DNA of 64,000 nucleotides. Source: Ochrovirga pacifica (lineage in GTDB: Bacteria > Bacteroidota > Bacteroidia > Flavobacteriales > Flavobacteriaceae). The stretch is from contig NZ_AFPK01000063.1 in the NCBI RefSeq assembly GCF_000220525.1, forward strand, positions 62,001 through 126,000, given 5' to 3'. A model generated the notes under the pieces. The model was not told the origin of the DNA. It made no database searches and saw nothing but the letters and a program-made list of their open reading frames with translations. Positions 37,370-44,555 of this stretch are shown in pieces; position 1 is the stretch's first letter, and each line of letters begins with the position of its first letter. Both the position numbers and the translations under genes were made by a program.

Positions 37370-37843
37370 TTATTTTTTAAATTTAATTTTATTGAGAATT
37401 TTTTCCATCCAAGAGTCAAACTGTCCAGAGTAATTATAGAGAACAAATTGAAAAGAATTCGTGTCACAAATTCTCATAAAATTATGGCTATACCAAAAAC
37501 CAGTATTTCCTTTTCCGTCCCAAAATTCGCCCTTCCTTAATGCATAATACCATTTTGTGCCATTAATGACTAATGTATCGGATTTAATAAATTTTGTTGT
37601 TTCTGAGTCATCCACAAATCCATTTTTATAGGTTTGGATAAAATTTTTACCACTGATATATTCAGTCAATCCTTGACCTTTTTCTCCGACTTTTTCATTT
37701 TTTTCATTATGAATTAAACTGTATTCGTATTTCCAGTTTTCAGGCAGGATTAATGAAATTTTTCCATTCTCAAGAGAATAATTGTTTTGAGAATGAATTT
37801 TAATAATTGAGAATAATATAAGTATGTGTATAAAGATTTTCAA
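37370..37843 (-). CDS. Hypothetical exported protein, 157 aa
   Basis: 157 residues with a signal peptide (...IIKIHSQ) and a beta-rich, tryptophan-containing body (ILPENWKYEYSLIHN, YALRKGEFWDGKG). Not recognised; possibly periplasmic. It is the only gene of a cassette bounded by GTTAGGC and GCCTAAC, and its ATG lies about 25 bases inside the cassette, as is usual for integron cargo. Confidence 0.6.
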   Translation of the reverse strand: MKIFIHILILFSIIKIHSQNNYSLENGKISLILPENWKYEYSLIHNEKNEKVGEKGQGLTEYISGKNFIQTYKNGFVDDSETTKFIKSDTLVINGTKWYYALRKGEFWDGKGNTGFWYSHNFMRICDTNSFQFVLYNYSGQFDSWMEKILNKIKFKK

Positions 37844-37868
37844 ATGCGTGTTGTTTTATGTTAATTTT

Positions 37869-38068
37869 GCCTAACGGTTTTGACTAGCTTTTGTGCCGGA
37901 AGAAAATCGACAAGATTTTCAAACACGCAACTAAGCCGAAGCTTTTTGTTTGGATTTGTATCTTTTGGTTAAACTAAGCCAAATCAACAAGATTTGGCGA
38001 CTTAGTAAATATAGACAAAACTTTGGAAAAGAACCTAAGCCCACATTAACTATGAGCAGGTGTTGTAG
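37869..38068 (-). repeat. attC-like site, long form (site 4)
   Basis: 200 bp. On the minus strand it runs from CTACAAC (38068-38062) to GTTAGGC (37875-37869). The two outer cores do not pair with each other, but each pairs with the far end of its own cassette. Internal stems include CAAATCAACAAGATTTG. Confidence 0.78.
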
Positions 38069-38090
38069 TAAGTTTATTAAGTTCTACAGT

Positions 38091-38510
38091 TTATTGATTT
38101 TTCAATCTTTTCTTTATTCTTTTTTTATAATTACCTAATTCAATTTTCGTTAGCACATGTATAGGATCTTTTTTAGACATTAATTTTAATTCATCTTCAG
38201 AAAAACCTATTATTATTTTACGAGCTATAGATTCATAACCTTTCGGTTTTGTAACAATTTTCCCAATATTAACATTGTTATTATTATCTATTCTAAAAAA
38301 AGAAACTATCCTAATAACCGCTCTGTTTTCTATATTTAATTTTTGAGATAATTGGTCAACTTTTAGATTTAACTCAGTGTTATTTATTATTCTCTCAAAA
38401 TCCACTTTTTTATTAAGTTCAGAAAAAGGTTTTATGATTTTAGGTACAATTTTTTGAGAAAAGGATTCATTTCCAATTATAATTAAGAATATCAGTATTA
38501 CTTTTTTCAT
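38091..38510 (-). CDS. Hypothetical exported protein, 139 aa
   Basis: 139 residues, signal peptide (...GNESFSQ), then a helical, lysine-rich domain ending in NYKKRIKKRLKNQ. Not recognised. Its ATG starts 6 bases behind GTTGTAG, the cassette's left core, leaving almost no leader, so expression must come from upstream transcription or an embedded promoter. Bounded by GTTGTAG and CTACAAC. Confidence 0.6.
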   Translation of the reverse strand: MKKVILIFLIIIGNESFSQKIVPKIIKPFSELNKKVDFERIINNTELNLKVDQLSQKLNIENRAVIRIVSFFRIDNNNNVNIGKIVTKPKGYESIARKIIIGFSEDELKLMSKKDPIHVLTKIELGNYKKRIKKRLKNQ

Positions 38511-38516
38511 AATTTA

Positions 38517-38647
38517 CTACAACGGTCTTGTATATGAAAAGTAGCGGGTTTTACACGCTAACTTTTCGGATTATAACAGACCTTTAATTTATTCATTTTC
38601 TTTTAATTAAGCGATTAAGCCGCTATTTTTTATATACGTTGTTGTGC
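38517..38647 (-). repeat. attC-like site after HerA gene (site 5)
   Basis: 131 bp. On the minus strand it runs from GCACAAC (38647-38641) to GTTGTAG (38523-38517). Arms pair as CGTATATAAAAAATAGCGG with CCGCTACTTTTCATATACaAG. The left core complements the GTTGTGC found at 40734-40728, 2.1 kb away, at the other end of the HerA cassette. Confidence 0.8.
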
Positions 38648-38659
38648 TTTCGTGCATTT

Positions 38660-40645
38660 TTATTCAACCTGTCTTTCTAGATTTACAATCATCGGTAAAT
38701 TCGAACGAATTGCTTTACCTGTTACAATTGCATGATATCGTTTTAAATTTGGCAAAGCTTGAACTAAATCCCTTCCAATATAGTTTCCTAAAAAGTTAAA
38801 ACTAGTATCATCAAAAGCTTGGTAACATACGATGGTATTGCATTGTGTAAGAACTGTTTTTGATACATTCGCGGTTCTTTGAGCGATAACCAATAAACCA
38901 ACACCATATTTACGCCCTTGCAATGCTACCTGTCCCATTTTGTTTACCACTGCCTTGCTATCCCAATCATTAACACCCATAAAATTGCCTTCTGGAACTA
39001 TTGTGTGAGCTTCTTCAAGCACGAGACAAATTCTCATAGGAGTATTTGCTTCATAGGCTTCTTTTGCTTTAGAGAATATTAAACTGATAAAGTTTTCAGT
39101 AGATTGAATAACACCAACTGTATTACTAACAGTTGGGAGTTCAACTAGTCCGATAGAATCATCTTGAGCTGCTAGAAAAGCATCTAAATTACCACTGTTG
39201 AGTGAAGTTAATTGTAGTTTCTTTTTCCATTCTCCTGTGAAGTCAATGCAAATGACTTTAGTATCTGTTTTAAGCTGGTCAATTATTTCTCTCGCAAGGA
39301 ATGATTTTCCTGACCCTGTTACTCCAATTAATGCTGTGTGATGACTTATAGCTTCATGTAAGTTAATTACTGAAGGAAGAGTTGTGCTTGGAATTGTACC
39401 CAATTCAAAGTCAGGATATTGATACTGGTCAACTTCGATATCACTAGTGTCTGCTTTGAAAATAGGTGTGTTTATTGATGGAACCCACCCAAATTTTTGA
39501 AAGGAAAGAACATCATTTTGCCATTCTCCTAGCTGAATCGCTTCTCCTTCAATAAAACCTGATTCATTTTTACTTTCCAACTTTTCTAGTTCTGTAGAGC
39601 CACTTACTACCTGATAAAATAATCTACGACTACCTACTTTTAACTCCAATAAATCTCCTTCTTGAATATCGTCAGTTTGCTTTGAGTATTCGAATTTTAT
39701 AGTTCCAATAGATGATTTTTCAATTACAACACCAACAAAATCTGAAATTTTTAAAGAATCCGCCAAATTACGAATCTCATCAGGTTCTATGGTTTTATAA
39801 ACTACATTGCGTTTTAAGTTTGATAAATCATTTTGTGTTGTACCTAGTTGAAGAATTTTTATCCACTTCTCTTGATTTAACAAATATGTGTCGAATACTA
39901 TGCCTGCAATTGCATATGAATCGGAGTCTTGCATTGAATACTTGAAGGTTACAATGTCAAACCGTTTAATACTTTTACTTCTATCCTCAAAAAGCTTGGT
40001 AAGAAATATTTTCTTCGATTGAACCCCAAATATTTCCCCGATTGCATTTGATTGAAGAGTTGTTGTTTCTCTAATGAACGTATTATGAAGTGATTTTGGG
40101 TCGATAATTAATATTAATCCCCAAAGAATAATCATTGTAAAAAGATAGCTATCACTAACTTCTGCTATTATGTCGGATTTGTATAGAATAAGTATGGAGA
40201 TGAAAACAAAAGAGTAGATAACTTTTCCCCGACCGAAAAACACTGCTATATTCTTAATTTTATTTGATAGCTTATTTTTAAAAGAATCTGGGCTTTCATT
40301 TTCAGAAGCAAGGGCAATTGCAACAATTGAAAGGACAATAAGAATGCCTATCAAAGCAATTGTTACATACCAAATAGTGTCATTTTTAAATGATGATTGA
40401 ATTGACAAATAAACCAGAAGTAGTGGTATTGAATTAGTAATTATGTTTTTTGGTGATGAGTAATACGGTTCAATAAAAAGGGTTGAGAAGAACAACATAA
40501 AAAGTCCTGAATAGAACCAAACATTTTTTGTTGAAGTATCGGGTAGTATTGAATCTGTAAGTAAATAATGCAATCCACAGAACAATACTATGGTAACTAA
40601 TAATAGAATGAATCTATTTGTCAAAAAGAATTTTATCTTGTTCAT
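38660..40645 (-). CDS. Membrane-anchored HerA/FtsK-like ATPase (DUF87)
   Basis: 661 residues. About six hydrophobic segments in residues 1-190, a beta-barrel-like middle (190-430), then a HerA-type ATPase: GVTGSGKSFLA (Walker A, about 455), CLVLEEAH (Walker B), GVGLLVIAQRTANV (sensor/arginine region). HerA-like hexamers translocate DNA and appear in repair, conjugation and several phage-defence systems; here there is no NurA, Sir2 or nuclease neighbour. The N-terminal membrane anchor is distinctive. It is cargo of a complete cassette and has a leader of about 80 bases. Confidence 0.85.
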   Translation of the reverse strand: MNKIKFFLTNRFILLLVTIVLFCGLHYLLTDSILPDTSTKNVWFYSGLFMLFFSTLFIEPYYSSPKNIITNSIPLLLVYLSIQSSFKNDTIWYVTIALIGILIVLSIVAIALASENESPDSFKNKLSNKIKNIAVFFGRGKVIYSFVFISILILYKSDIIAEVSDSYLFTMIILWGLILIIDPKSLHNTFIRETTTLQSNAIGEIFGVQSKKIFLTKLFEDRSKSIKRFDIVTFKYSMQDSDSYAIAGIVFDTYLLNQEKWIKILQLGTTQNDLSNLKRNVVYKTIEPDEIRNLADSLKISDFVGVVIEKSSIGTIKFEYSKQTDDIQEGDLLELKVGSRRLFYQVVSGSTELEKLESKNESGFIEGEAIQLGEWQNDVLSFQKFGWVPSINTPIFKADTSDIEVDQYQYPDFELGTIPSTTLPSVINLHEAISHHTALIGVTGSGKSFLAREIIDQLKTDTKVICIDFTGEWKKKLQLTSLNSGNLDAFLAAQDDSIGLVELPTVSNTVGVIQSTENFISLIFSKAKEAYEANTPMRICLVLEEAHTIVPEGNFMGVNDWDSKAVVNKMGQVALQGRKYGVGLLVIAQRTANVSKTVLTQCNTIVCYQAFDDTSFNFLGNYIGRDLVQALPNLKRYHAIVTGKAIRSNLPMIVNLERQVE

Positions 40646-40727
40646 AGCTTTATTGTCTTTCTGTTCAAGGGTGAATTGTTCTTTTTAAGTTTATCATTAG
40701 TAGTCTCGTTGGTTTTTTCAGCATGAA

Positions 40728-40734
40728 GCACAAC
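40728..40734 (-). other. Left core of the HerA cassette
   Basis: GTTGTGC on the minus strand, the exact complement of GCACAAC at 38647-38641. It marks the last recognisable boundary of the array; no integrase gene or obvious attI follows within the next kilobase. Confidence 0.65.
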
Positions 40735-40983
40735 GTCTAATAACAACGTAATTTATTATACCATTCCAAATATAACAGAATTCCATGTAAAAGCACCTAA
40801 AACAAACAACAAATGTTAAAATAACACAGAATTGTCCCCTAATCTATATTCTTTTTTCTGTTTGTAGTGCTTGTTAGCCTTCTGCCTAAAAAACATTGTG
40901 TTTTTAGGGTATTCTAACACCTGTAGGGACCACAGGTTCAAGCAGCTGCAAGCTAAGCAATTCCTAGCAAACTACCTAAAAGC

Positions 40984-41123
40984 TGACACACAGTGACACA
41001 CCCTGACACACGTTGGCACAACATGAACTTTTTTGACACAGCGTGACACATCCTGACACACAGTGACACACGATGACACATCGTGACACGCTCTGAAACA
41101 ACCTGACCGAGATTGACACAAAA
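40984..41123. repeat. Tandem 10-nt repeat, 14 units, consensus TGACACAnnn
   Basis: Fourteen consecutive 10-base units start with TGA at exact 10-base intervals from 40984; nine keep TGACACA intact, the others differ at a few positions (one is TGAACTTTTT). The last three bases vary. There is no coding frame that explains it, and the period is close to one turn of the DNA helix. Confidence 0.85.
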
Positions 41124-41424
41124 ATTCGATTTTTTAGGGGTTTTGTTCGAGTCTCCTTCGGGTTTTCTTCGGGAATCACTCTGGGTTATTTTTTAAAAAT
41201 GGACATTTCAGGGAACAATCCCGAACAAAACTCAAACCAAACCCATGGCATGCCCCCAAAACAAACGCGCAAACCGCAATTGTTTTAAAAAAATAAGTTC
41301 ATTGCTAGCTGTTTACCCAAAAAAGCAACTCTTTTGCATAAAACAACAGCCTTTGGTCTTAAATTAAAAGATTATTGTTCTATGCCTAAAATCCCATTTC
41401 GGATGTAGATCTTATAAAAAACAA

Positions 41425-41456
41425 AACCCTTTAAAATCCTAAGCTTTTAAAGGGTT
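41425..41456 (-). terminator. tRNA-type rho-independent terminator
   Basis: AACCCTTTAAAA pairs perfectly with TTTTAAAGGGTT over an 8-base loop; on the minus strand a T-rich tail follows. It lies directly behind the tRNA 3' fragment, as terminators do behind intact tRNA genes. Confidence 0.75.
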
Positions 41457-41459
41457 GTT

Positions 41460-41482
41460 GCAGTGAGAGTGGGATTCGAACC
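41460..41482 (-). other. Truncated tRNA 3' end (putative attachment-site scar)
   Basis: On the minus strand GGTTCGAATCCCACTCTCACTGC reads as the T-loop, distal T-stem and acceptor strand of a tRNA. The upstream bases (GATAA) cannot complete the T-stem, so this is not a working tRNA. Such 22-23-nt fragments arise when an element integrates in a tRNA gene. Orientation implies the element lies at higher coordinates. Confidence 0.5.
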
Positions 41483-41648
41483 TTATCACTAACCCTGCTG
41501 TAAATCAATAGTTTGTTAGCTTTCAATAAAATGTGTTGACCGAATTGTGAACCTAAAAAATAATTCTTTTTAGTAGATTTTGACTATCATCGAACTATAC
41601 AAATTTACGAATTAACAACCTATAAATCAACACAAAACACAACAAATT

Positions 41649-41852
41649 CTATGATACTTGTTTCAAATAATCCTTGATAATTTCTATGTCTATACCTGTG
41701 TATTCGGAGAACTCTTGATGGGTGATAAATTGATAAGGCTGCTTGTCAAAATGGGCTCTTATTTCGTTTAAAAGCCTCCTACTGTAACGTTCACTTCTTC
41801 CAGTAATGCACTGAATGTCTTTTGGATAGATACATGCTCTTATAATTTTCAT
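41649..41852 (-). CDS. Small HTH-like protein, 67 aa
   Basis: 67 residues; DIQCITGRSERYSRRLLNEI looks like a helix-turn-helix, followed by FITHQEFSEYTGID. This resembles a small, widespread flavobacterial family of unknown function; recognised by pattern only. It faces the 42.0-kb gene across 150 bases, so it could regulate that cluster. Confidence 0.55.
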   Translation of the reverse strand: MKIIRACIYPKDIQCITGRSERYSRRLLNEIRAHFDKQPYQFITHQEFSEYTGIDIEIIKDYLKQVS

Positions 41853-42000
41853 TTTTTTAATACTTTAACTATGCTTTATCTATAGGGTTAATATCCTCCT
41901 TTTCGGAAAGAAAGGCTTTTAACGGTCTGTATAACCATCTATTTTTGAATTCTATATAAGATACTCATTCTTTTGTTATAAATCTTAAAATCATAGAATT

Positions 42001-42756
42001 ATGGCAAAACAAACTGGAATTATTAAACTGAAAGGAACTATTGGAGATATTTCTTTTTACAAAACAACCGATGGGCATTTGGCTCGTGAAAAAGGTGGTG
42101 TGGATGCACAACGTATCAAAACAGATCCTGCTTTTCAAAGAACGCGTGAAAACGGTTCTGAGTTTGGAACCGCTGGTAAAGGTGGAAAACTTTTACGTAA
42201 CTCTATCCGAATTCTTTTACAGAATGCAAAAGACAAACGTGTATCAAGTAGATTGACTGCTGCTGTTTTAAAGGTAGTAAAAACAGATACGACACATGCT
42301 CGTGGAGAAAGAACCATCCAAGATGGAACATTTGGATTGCTAAGCAATTTTGAGTTTAACATCAATGGGAAATTAGGGGCTACATTGTTTGCTACACATA
42401 CCCATGCTTTTGACCGCGTGACTGGAGAGGGAACGATTGACATTCCTGCATTTAAACCAACGACTCATATTGCAGCTCCTTCTGGAACCACTCATTTTAA
42501 AATTGTGACTGGTGTTGCGGAATTGGATTTTGTGAACGAAACTTTTGTGTTTGACAATGATGAAACTGCTATTTTACCTTATGATAGCAACGATACTGCT
42601 GTGATTGATTTATCAGCAACTATCACAGCCAATTCAACCTTACCCGTTGTACAGGTGTTAGGTGTTGAATTCTATCAAGAAGTGAATGGTGAAATGTATT
42701 CATTAAAAAATGGTTCTTACAACGCTTTAGCGGTGAAACTAGCGGACAAAGTGTAA
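42001..42756 (+). CDS. Conserved hypothetical protein of DUF5675 cluster, 251 aa
   Basis: 251 residues. The N-terminus (MAKQTGIIKLKGTIGDISFY) and HLAREKGGVDAQRI recall a family I have seen across flavobacterial genomes without assigned function; the C-terminal half is beta-rich and could be a structural or coat-like domain. No signal peptide. It is 4 bases before the DUF5675 gene and clearly in the same operon. Confidence 0.65.
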   Translation: MAKQTGIIKLKGTIGDISFYKTTDGHLAREKGGVDAQRIKTDPAFQRTRENGSEFGTAGKGGKLLRNSIRILLQNAKDKRVSSRLTAAVLKVVKTDTTHARGERTIQDGTFGLLSNFEFNINGKLGATLFATHTHAFDRVTGEGTIDIPAFKPTTHIAAPSGTTHFKIVTGVAELDFVNETFVFDNDETAILPYDSNDTAVIDLSATITANSTLPVVQVLGVEFYQEVNGEMYSLKNGSYNALAVKLADKV

Positions 42757-42760
42757 TCTT

Positions 42761-43156
42761 ATGGAGATCAATTTACATAGGACCTATTACAAAGAGGGCA
42801 CCAATGGTGCTCTCTTTATCAAAGAACAGTTTTTTGGATTCTGTATCGAGTTGCCCTGGTTGGATAATCGTAGAAATGTTTCTTGTGTTCCAGAAGGAGT
42901 CTATGTATTAAAAGCTAGGTATTCACAAAAGTTTGGTCATCATTTGATTTTGGAAAACGTTCAAAATAGGACACTTATTTTGATTCATCCTGCGAATGAT
43001 GCTTTGCAAGAATTAAGGGGTTGTATCGCTCCTGTAACTGGTTTATCAGGCATAGGAAAAGGTACTTCTTCCAGATTATTGTTCCACAAATTGGTTTCTA
43101 AATGTTATCAAGCTTTTGATAGGAAAGAAACGGTTTTATTAATTATTAAATCATAA
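42761..43156 (+). CDS. DUF5675-family protein
   Basis: 131 residues. The family core is visible: FCIELPWLDNRRNVSCVPEGVY, then LILIHPANDALQELRGCIAP, where His, Asn and the GCI cysteine are arranged as in L,D-transpeptidase-like active sites. DUF5675 proteins occur in phages and Bacteroidota islands, and the layout suggests a cell-wall or lysis-related role; this is inference. Two membrane peptides follow. Confidence 0.75.
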   Translation: MEINLHRTYYKEGTNGALFIKEQFFGFCIELPWLDNRRNVSCVPEGVYVLKARYSQKFGHHLILENVQNRTLILIHPANDALQELRGCIAPVTGLSGIGKGTSSRLLFHKLVSKCYQAFDRKETVLLIIKS

Positions 43157-43249
43157 AAAGTAAAAAATAAGAGTCTCTACACATTAGAGTTTCTATTCAT
43201 TTTTTTCTTGATACTTCGACAAGCTCAGCACAGGTGCAAAATGAACCAA

Positions 43250-43387
43250 AAAATCAAGACTTCAAGAACATTGCTAAAAAGCGAACCTCATCCACTAAAA
43301 CAAATGAACTCGCTAACACTCAAACAGCATTTGTTTTAACGCGAATTTCAGTTGCTTTTATAACGCAATAACCTTGTATGTCGATAT
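43250..43387. repeat. Direct repeat, copy 1
   Basis: About 140 bases matching 43855-44006, including TCAAGACTTCAAGAACATTG, CTAAAACAAATGAACTCGCT, CTCAAACAGCATTTGTTTT and ACGCAATAACCTTGTATGTC. AAAACAAATG and CATTTGTTTT form an inverted pair inside it. It precedes the 69-aa gene. A REP-like element (ACTTCGACAAGCTCAGCACAGG) lies just upstream. Confidence 0.7.
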
Positions 43388-43411
43388 TATTAAACCTTAA
43401 AAATTAAAATC

Positions 43412-43621
43412 ATGAATATTCAAAAAAGAATCACAGAACCGACACCAAAGTTTTTTAGAAAACTTAGAAATATAGGATTAGCACTTGCTGCAGCAAGTGG
43501 GGCCATCTTGGCAGCTCCCATCGCATTGCCTGCTGCTATTATAAGCATAGCAGGATATGTAGCCGTTGCCGGAACGGTGGCCACTGCGGTGAGTCAAGCA
43601 GTAGTATCAGACAAAAACTAA
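43412..43621 (+). CDS. Small two-helix membrane protein, 69 aa
   Basis: 69 residues: a basic start (MNIQKRITEPTPKFFRKLR) and two short Ala/Val/Gly-rich hydrophobic segments (LALAAASGAILAAPIALPAA and SIAGYVAVAGTVATA). Size and topology are holin-like, but no family is recognised. It is 5 bases ahead of another tiny membrane gene. Confidence 0.6.
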   Translation: MNIQKRITEPTPKFFRKLRNIGLALAAASGAILAAPIALPAAIISIAGYVAVAGTVATAVSQAVVSDKN

Positions 43622-43625
43622 CATC

Positions 43626-43793
43626 ATGGGGAATCTTCAATTGAAATCGACTGTTTTCGGAGGTACGTTGTTTAGTACCGTAGCAAATATTCAACCTCAT
43701 GATGTTTATTTCACGATTATCATGGCTGTGATTGGTGCTGTGGTGAGTTTTTTTGTTTCACTTTTGTTAAAATGGATATCTGGAAAGCTATAA
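43626..43793 (+). CDS. Tiny membrane protein, 55 aa
   Basis: 55 residues; a single hydrophobic segment (FTIIMAVIGAVVSFFVSLLL) between a polar start and KWISGKL. Starts 5 bases after the 69-aa gene stop with no room for another promoter, so it is a coupled partner. With the preceding gene it resembles a paired holin arrangement. Confidence 0.55.
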   Translation: MGNLQLKSTVFGGTLFSTVANIQPHDVYFTIIMAVIGAVVSFFVSLLLKWISGKL

Positions 43794-43854
43794 AAACAGT
43801 TCTTATATGAAGGTTTCTATGTTCTTTTGTCTTGACACAAAAGAACCCAAAAGT

Positions 43855-44006
43855 CAAGACTTCATGAACATTGCTAAAATTCTAACCTCATCCTCTAAAA
43901 CAAATGAACTCGCTACTTCCTGAAATGAATTTAGGACTTCGCTCAAACAGCATTTGTTTTTACGAGTCTTTCGATTGAATTTATTACGCAATAACCTTGT
44001 ATGTCA
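43855..44006. repeat. Direct repeat, copy 2
   Basis: Second copy of the 43250-43387 sequence, with a 14-bp longer centre (TTAGGACTTCGCT). It follows the 55-aa gene. The two copies bracket the two membrane-peptide genes. Confidence 0.7.
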
Positions 44007-44096
44007 AGTTTACCACTATTAACGATTGAGGTTCAATTCTTTTGCGTAAGATTTTTTTGAAGTGAATTGATGTAGTTTATTAAAGAACTATATTTT

Positions 44097-44128
44097 AAAA
44101 CCTCCTGGAGAAACATCAGGAGGTTTTT
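44097..44128 (+). terminator. Rho-independent terminator between the two operons
   Basis: AAAACCTCCTG pairs with CAGGAGGTTTT over a 9-base loop, followed by TTGTG. Located between the 55-aa gene and the opposing DUF6943-like gene. Confidence 0.8.
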
Positions 44129-44132
44129 GTGT

Positions 44133-44555
44133 TTATTCTAGAGGATAAAATTTAAAACAAGCTTGTATGTAGGCTTTTTTCATTTGTCTGATTTTTTCAA
44201 GGTTTTCTGACAAACGGGTTTGTTCTTTTTGCAACACCTCAACAATCTGAATGTGCTTGTCTACCTCAACCATTGAATTTAATCCATTTCTTAATGTGTT
44301 TGAACAATCTTTTATCGTTATGAATGGAATAACACTTCCTTTTAAATAATAAGTGTAAAAACCACCTATTTGAAGCATCATACTCAAATTGAAAAGTTTG
44401 TTTTTGACTTCTTCTGTTTTTGTGGTAATGATAAAACAGTTCGGGCATGGGTTGTGTAGTGGCTTGCCACTGTTCAGCCCTTTGTTCAAAATAAAAAAAT
44501 GAGGTTTTTCATACGTTTTACCTACTCGGTGAGTTTTGATTTCAAAATAAAGCAT
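44133..44555 (-). CDS. DUF6943-like protein
   Basis: 140 residues. IKTHRVGKTYEKPHFFILNKGLNSGKP and NPCPNCFIITT (CxxC) match my memory of the DUF6943 family found near small phage-like clusters in Bacteroidota; the C-terminal half is a coiled-coil-like helix (VDKHIQIVEVLQKEQTRLSE). Function unknown. It points toward the cluster and away from the long non-coding block that follows. Confidence 0.65.
   Translation of the reverse strand: MLYFEIKTHRVGKTYEKPHFFILNKGLNSGKPLHNPCPNCFIITTKTEEVKNKLFNLSMMLQIGGFYTYYLKGSVIPFITIKDCSNTLRNGLNSMVEVDKHIQIVEVLQKEQTRLSENLEKIRQMKKAYIQACFKFYPLE

Larger units (their letters stand above)
40735..41648. other. Non-coding region between cassette array and mobile cluster
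   Basis: About 0.9 kb without a gene. It contains a 10-nt tandem repeat, a tRNA-type terminator and a truncated tRNA 3' end (listed separately). A GTTAGCC at 40873-40879 could be a residual junction core, but its arms do not pair convincingly with 40728. Confidence 0.6.

Noticed and set aside
40873-40879. GTTAGCC as the outer core of a further attC site
   Set aside because: Its flank does not pair with the sequence at 40728, and no gene follows, so I do not count it as a junction.
40984-41123. 10-nt repeats as a CRISPR array
   Set aside because: Units are far too short and have no spacers of 25-40 bases; no cas genes occur in the window.
40976-41179. Open frame of 67 codons on the minus strand, rich in Cys, Val and Ser
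   Set aside because: It only reads through the 10-nt tandem repeat, lacks a ribosome-binding context and has repeat-driven composition.
41460-41482. Functional tRNA gene
   Set aside because: Only T-loop and acceptor 3' strand are present; the 5' half, anticodon arm and T-stem partner are missing.
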